Part shown: in pieces, positions 59,680 through 64,000 of the stretch
Layout of the letters: each line of letters opens with the position of its first letter
How positions within the stretch are numbered: position 1 is the stretch's first letter
Source of the DNA: Homalodisca vitripennis
Lineage: Eukaryota > Arthropoda > Insecta > Hemiptera > Cicadellidae
Direction: 5' to 3'
Assembly (NCBI RefSeq): GCF_021130785.1
Contig: NC_060214.1
Span: 106,800,001-106,864,000 of the forward strand
DNA: 64,000 nt
The notes under the pieces: model-generated
The model's input: only the letters and a program-made list of their open reading frames with translations
What the model was told of the DNA's origin: nothing
Databases searched by the model: none
Position numbers and translations under genes: made by a program

Positions 59680-59900
59680 CAGCAAATGGCTCATGACACT
59701 GCTGACACAGTTGTGCTCCTATTTCCACACAAATGGTTGCTGCCCAGCCCCGGGGTACACGTAGGTGTGTATGACGTTAGGTGACAAATACCCGCATCTG
59801 TGCCACGTTATCGCCGTCACTGGAATAAGGGTTTTATGGCGCTTGTTTCTCTTACGTCCTTGTTCCATGATCCCTTACTTAGGAGTGTGTCTTACTATAG
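59680..59900. repeat. Conserved island I4, copy 3
   Basis: Partner of 41700-41930 with core TGACAAATACCC, CATCTGT, GTTATCGCC at 59782-59815. It is much closer to the other copies than its flanks are. Confidence 0.6.
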
Positions 59901-60474
59901 CGCATAAGCTAAGCTAATTCATGAAAAGTTTGTATTGATACTCAAAATGTATCATAATTGTTTTTTATGTATAAGTAGTGAATTATCGTTATTAAACAAA
60001 CTAAAGTTTTTTAAAACTGTTTTTACTTTTTTTTACAATTCTATTTATAATACAATTGTATCAATGAAAATTTTACAAATTAATTAAATTACTTATATTG
60101 TTATAATTAGTTCGTGATTTTATTACTGGCTGTTTTTTTACCTTTAGGTTCTGTATAATTTGCTTTTATGAGACTCTTTTTGTTATATACATTTTTTTAA
60201 ATAGTTAAAACCATGAATAGGTATTATACGAATTTCTTGTGAACTTTCTCCTGCGATAATAAAATGCTGAATGCAATTATAAATGTAAATGTAAAATGTA
60301 ATTCAAAGGGTTCTTGGAATATCATGCATACAGAAAATAACGTCTATACCCTTTTCCAACAATGTTTAGTCTAAATATAATTATTTATTACAATTTATTA
60401 CTAAAAAATAGTGGATTTAATATAGAAGAGATTCAGTTTTATATTTCCTAAATAATTACAAGTACACGTTATTT

Positions 60475-60674
60475 ATACATAGTTTGTTTTAATAATCATT
60501 GGCAATTAGCACCGGTATATATTACCATAGAAAGCTCTAATAGACGCAGTATAACAGTGACAGGATAATAATTACATTCCATATAGTTTGTGTCCTAAAA
60601 TATATTTGAAAATGTATCCTACGGCCAAAATTGTAAATATGATGGCGATAAAGGTGCGACACTTTACATACAAA
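60475..60674. repeat. Displaced part-B fragment at a rearrangement junction
   Basis: 60483-60673 is nearly identical to 36258-36453 but lies between the broken end of part A copy 3 and the start of part B copy 3. Short homologies (ATACATAG/GACATAG at the left; CCGGTTT/CGGCTT read on the minus strand at the right) fit joining by microhomology. Confidence 0.75.
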
Positions 60675-60817
60675 CCGGACACCGAATTGTTTTGGGAGCT
60701 GAGCAAAAGCTGTCGTTCTGTGTTGTTATAGTCAATAGTTGCTCCTACCCTTGTATCGTAATTGTCAACCTCCATATCCCTCATCAAAAAACACTCGAAA
60801 AGGCGGTACAGAATCAT
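60572..60817 (-). CDS. Chimeric 81-codon ORF with one membrane helix (hypothetical)
   Basis: The frame starts with MILYRLFECFLMRDMEVDNY, continues through a hydrophilic part to SSQNNSVSG, and then joins LYVKCRTF with the hydrophobic helix seen at 36319-36500, ending in HKLYGM. The first 48 codons come from the start of part B copy 3 (equivalent to 32811-32952) and the rest from the displaced fragment. The helix part shows signs of past coding in other copies. The in-frame join may be chance. No splice acceptor AG is present at the join in the parent sequence, so it is not a spliced retrocopy of the parts seen here. Confidence 0.25.
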   Translation of the reverse strand: MILYRLFECFLMRDMEVDNYDTRVGATIDYNNTERQLLLSSQNNSVSGLYVKCRTFIAIIFTILAVGYIFKYILGHKLYGM

Positions 60818-63800
60818 CTCGAGAATATATAGGCTTGGTTAAGTCAGGAACCTCGCCTCCCCGAAAGCACCTCTACATGACTTTCTAAATTGTAAACTTG
60901 AAATGAATCTATTGGCTTTCTTTCTGTTTTCTGTATAAACGCCATAATTTATTAAGTCTTGTACACGTTTCTGTGGAGCAGTAAGCAACTACGATGAAAG
61001 CAATTTCAAGTGTATGTACGTGCTCTGACCTGCCACACTGTAACAGTTCTGAAGCAGTTTTGACACAACGTGCACGAGTCTGCACGTGATAGTTCCGCCT
61101 CTCACGTGCCGCGTACTTGAAGCGTTGGTATACCGCCGTCACGTGATCTTGAGTTCGGACCAGTGTTCCTTCTACGTACGCTACGTAAGTCGTGTACATA
61201 AAATCCTTTAATGACGTGTTTAATAATTTTGTGTACTATAACCATAGAGTTCGGTCTAACGATATAGTTTAGACTGCTTTAATTCTGAAATTCTAGAGAA
61301 GTCACTTTTGTTTAACTTAAACCTTTAATCTATTGTTTAAAGGAGCCTGTGAAGAAATAATAGAACATGACCACCATATATATAGTCAAAATATCTCAAT
61401 TTTTAGACATACTTGCGTTTAACGATCAGAGCATTCAAGAATTTGGATATACAGAAGCACCAGCTTTGTGTCCCATATACAGGACACCTGAGAAACAAAT
61501 TGTGCTTTCAAAAATTAAAAAGAAGGAAAAGTAGAGACAAAATTATAAAGTCGTTAGCGAGCCTGTTATTGCAGTGCTAAGGGATAAGAACGTAAAATAT
61601 TTTGATGTAACATTCTCAGAGACCATATTTATTTTATTTATGACACACCATAACCAATATATTGATCTTCAAAAACTATTATAGTCGTATAAGGAGAAGG
61701 TTGTTTTTTTCTTCAAAATAAAATTCAGTCACCAGTAAACTAAATAAAACTCACCTTGCTCTCTAAAACCTTTTTTAGTTTTTGAATATAACTGAAAATC
61801 TTAATTCGTCTGCAATTAACTACAGGCACCATATTTTGCTGTATTCTAAATTGAATATTCCCATACATAACATTGAGTCCATTTAGTCGTAGTTGTAATA
61901 ATTCTATGTATTAACGTTTTCCTAAAGCCTTTCTATAATTAAAATTATTCGTATAAAATATCTATTACTTTTCGTACTTTTTTTAAAATTCACAAATTAA
62001 TAAAACATTTCGTCGTCCCACAAATGACAATATTGTTTTGTCGTAACGTGTACATGTTGAGTTACCAATGATATTGTTGTTTTAAGCGTTGCATTAGAAA
62101 TGATATACTACATTTTTATACTATCAGAAGTAGCAATGATTAATTTCTTGTGTTTTTAACGTGTTATAAGAGTCAGTGACCGAATTCTTATATTAGTTTA
62201 ACCAATGGGATTAATAATGATAAATATTCTTGTATGTTTAACGTGGAGTAACTATCATAAATACTCAGTAATGAATAATATTTGTTTAACTTAAAAGCTG
62301 TAAATGATAAATATTACTGCATTTTTCAACGTATAGCAGTAGCAAGTAATACGTTATGGAACTTGAAACGTGTTGAAGAGATAATGATTAGTATTGTTGT
62401 ATTCTTAACGTATTTGAGTACAATTATCATAATCTTATACTGATGTAACCAGAAGGAGCAGTAATTATTCGTATTGTTTTATTTTTAAGAAATTTGATTA
62501 GCAAAGATGGGTTATATTTGTATATGTAAACACACAAGAACACAAAAGTTTATTAATCGACTGTAATTAGTTGCTCATGGCACAGCAAAGATAATTATCG
62601 AAATGTTTCAAATCTCGGGCACAACAAAATATCCTTGTGCCTATGTAAAGGAACAATGGTTAATGTAGTATTATATTATCTGAAAGGATTACCAGTGATA
62701 CATATGTTATAGCTGCTGAAACAGCGGTGGTAAATATATCTCACAGGTTGTTGTTTTTAGTCTCGGAACAACAATGATAAACTATCTCAGGTTGTTTTAA
62801 CTCACGGTACTTGCATATGTGTACTTATACCTCTCTGTGAGACCCTTTGTTTATGTTTTTTAGAGCAACAATTATAAATATTGGAAGTATTAACATGTTG
62901 GAACAACCATGTAAAATTTCTTATATTGTTTTCTCCTATTGTAGCAGTATAATCATCAATTATAGGCATTCTTCTATCGTTTAACCGCAGAACCGGCAAT
63001 GATAAATCCAATTCGTCGTTTTATTTTCGACCAAGAAGTAATAGGTACATATTTTTTGTTGTAGTTACTGTGACAAATATTATGATATAGTTTTATTCTT
63101 ATAAGGCTGCGCTCCTTTGTTGTATTCGGAGAGCCATGAATAATAATTCATGGCACTTAAAAACTGACAAAGGTATTCAATACCGGATTCTGTGTGTGAA
63201 TTACAATGGAATATGAAATGTTGTACGTTAAAAGCCATTTGATTCGAGGTAGATGGCCAGATAGCCAATGGTGGAACCAAGTCACGGAAGTCGAGTTATT
63301 CATGTAAATGTATTCTGCTTCCGTTCAAAAGGACCTTTTATTGCCCGCAATGCCCTGCGGATATATTTGCCCTGCGGTGGAGGTCGACAGCCATTCACAA
63401 AAGGGATGGACGCCGAGTGAGTACCACGTGCCAGCAGTAAAACCGGAAATGTCGATACATGGTTGGTGCCTGCTTCTATTTCTTACGGTCGCCATTTGGG
63501 TGGTGCAAAACAAATACTGACTGATATGATTTGCACTCTCAAATTGTTCAATAAAATTGAAACTTAATTTTAACGCTTCGACTGTAAAGCGGCATAATGG
63601 CTGATGTTGCGAGCTTAGTACCTGTCTATGTATTTTAAACTTTAAGTATCAAAATACCCATCAGAATTTGACGGAAATCGTACCGACTAATCCAAAAAGG
63701 TATTTTCATCACGTGTCCTAACTGTCAAGATTGTACTCGGTTTGTTTACAGTTTTGTTTTTTCTGAGTTAATGTTACCTATAGGACGAATGAAAAATGTA

Positions 63801-64000
63801 AAATTATTATTTTTCCGTTTAATCGTGGTTTTTTTTAACTCAAAACAAAAAAAGAGCTTCCTTAAATCAAGAATTTTCTATGTACCAAGTTTCAAGTCTT
63901 TAGTCCCTTTTAAGCAAGACTTATTGCACAGACAGACATAAAACGTCTGTTTAAGAACGACCTGTTACATCGTTAATAATTAATGTAAATAATAAAATTT
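60675..64000. repeat. Large composite unit, part B, copy 3 (runs off the window)
   Basis: Nearly identical to 32811-36170 with scattered point changes and small indels, still matching at the last base. It includes the E-box cluster (61083-61145), the decayed tandem repeat (62060-63010) and the 174-bp island (63227-63400). A 96-codon minus-strand frame (61199-60909) matches the 77-codon frame at 33283-33050. The two nucleotide differences I see inside it both change residues, so coding is not supported. Confidence 0.9.
63227..63400. repeat. Ultra-conserved 174-bp island of part B, copy 3
   Basis: Gap-free partner of 35398-35571 with one difference (AATGATGG to AATGGTGG). Flanking sequence is also highly alike in this recent copy, so the informative comparison is with 54335-54508. 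Confidence 0.8.

Larger units (their letters stand above)
53590..60474. repeat. Large composite unit, copy 2 (part B copy 2 plus shortened part A copy 3)
   Basis: 53590-58050 follows 34680-38690 in order, and 58050-60474 follows 38660-42600, at lower identity than the other copies. Differences include an unmatched stretch at about 55890-56590, a ~260-bp loss inside the LINE remnant and a ~1.5-kb loss (39250-40750 equivalent) replaced by a TA microsatellite at 58843-58906. It lacks hairpins and repeat S. It breaks off at 60474, where a displaced piece of part B begins. Confidence 0.8.

Noticed and set aside
60572..60817. Spliced retrocopy of a two-exon gene
   Set aside because: The parent segment has no AG acceptor at the join (ACGGCTTTGTATG), the parent order on the minus strand is the reverse, and the join shows short homology instead.
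60909..61199. 96-codon minus-strand frame as a gene
   Set aside because: It is shared by two nearly identical copies only, the two differences seen both change residues, and its start is lost in the other copy through a 4-bp ACGT-run difference.
63308..63520. Open frames on both strands of the 174-bp island
   Set aside because: The frames end at different places in the three copies, and the part outside the island changes residues freely. Conservation stops at the island edge, not at codon or stop positions.

Overview
The window looks like intergenic or heterochromatin-like DNA from an arthropod, most likely an insect. It is roughly two-thirds A+T by eye. I found no rRNA, no intact tRNA and no convincing intact host gene. 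What can be recognised is animal-type repeat debris: a Penelope-like GIY-YIG fragment, Helitron helicase pieces, a mariner-type transposase tail, a non-LTR reverse transcriptase, tRNA-derived SINE heads, an AAAT-tailed retro-insertion, a 123-bp satellite and TA microsatellites. A hemipteran would fit, but the sequence alone does not prove it.

Left part (1-24260). A ~2.3-kb block is present twice in the same order (about 1050-3440 and 13740-16150); it is diverged overall but carries a 174-bp core that is about 95% identical. Around these lie tRNA-derived elements (4969-5046, 5411-5483, 19580-19626), a frameshifted mariner-like transposase tail (6106-6250), a Penelope-like fragment (9901-10440, minus), an internally deleted Helitron (17227-17725), an inverted-repeat element (20295-20670) and two dispersed repeat families.

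Middle (24283-32800). A tandem array of about 14.7 copies of a 123-bp unit (24283-26087) keeps two minus-strand frames open because 123 is a multiple of three. A roughly 309-bp tandem duplication lies at 28979-29620. The rest is AT-rich sequence with nothing recognisable.

Right half (32811-64000). This is the most striking part: a mosaic array of one large composite unit of roughly 10-12 kb. Part B occurs at 32811-38695, 53590-58050 and 60675-64000 (running off the window). Part A occurs at 38696-44968, directly again at 44969-50975, and in shortened form at 58050-60474. B copies 1 and 3 are nearly identical, while copy 2 is clearly older. Even so, short GC-richer islands stay almost unchanged between old and young copies; the best is a 174-bp island with a single mismatch between copies whose flanks are full of substitutions and indels. 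Three of the other islands share a related motif. The unit also carries a TATA-type promoter candidate, paired hairpins, a LINE remnant and, in one copy, a 1.1-kb oligo(T)-rich tract.

No operon or pathway can be described. The features act together only as an expanding repeat array, with selfish-element insertions and microhomology-type junctions recording its history. If there is an undescribed system here, it is the composite unit with its conserved islands.
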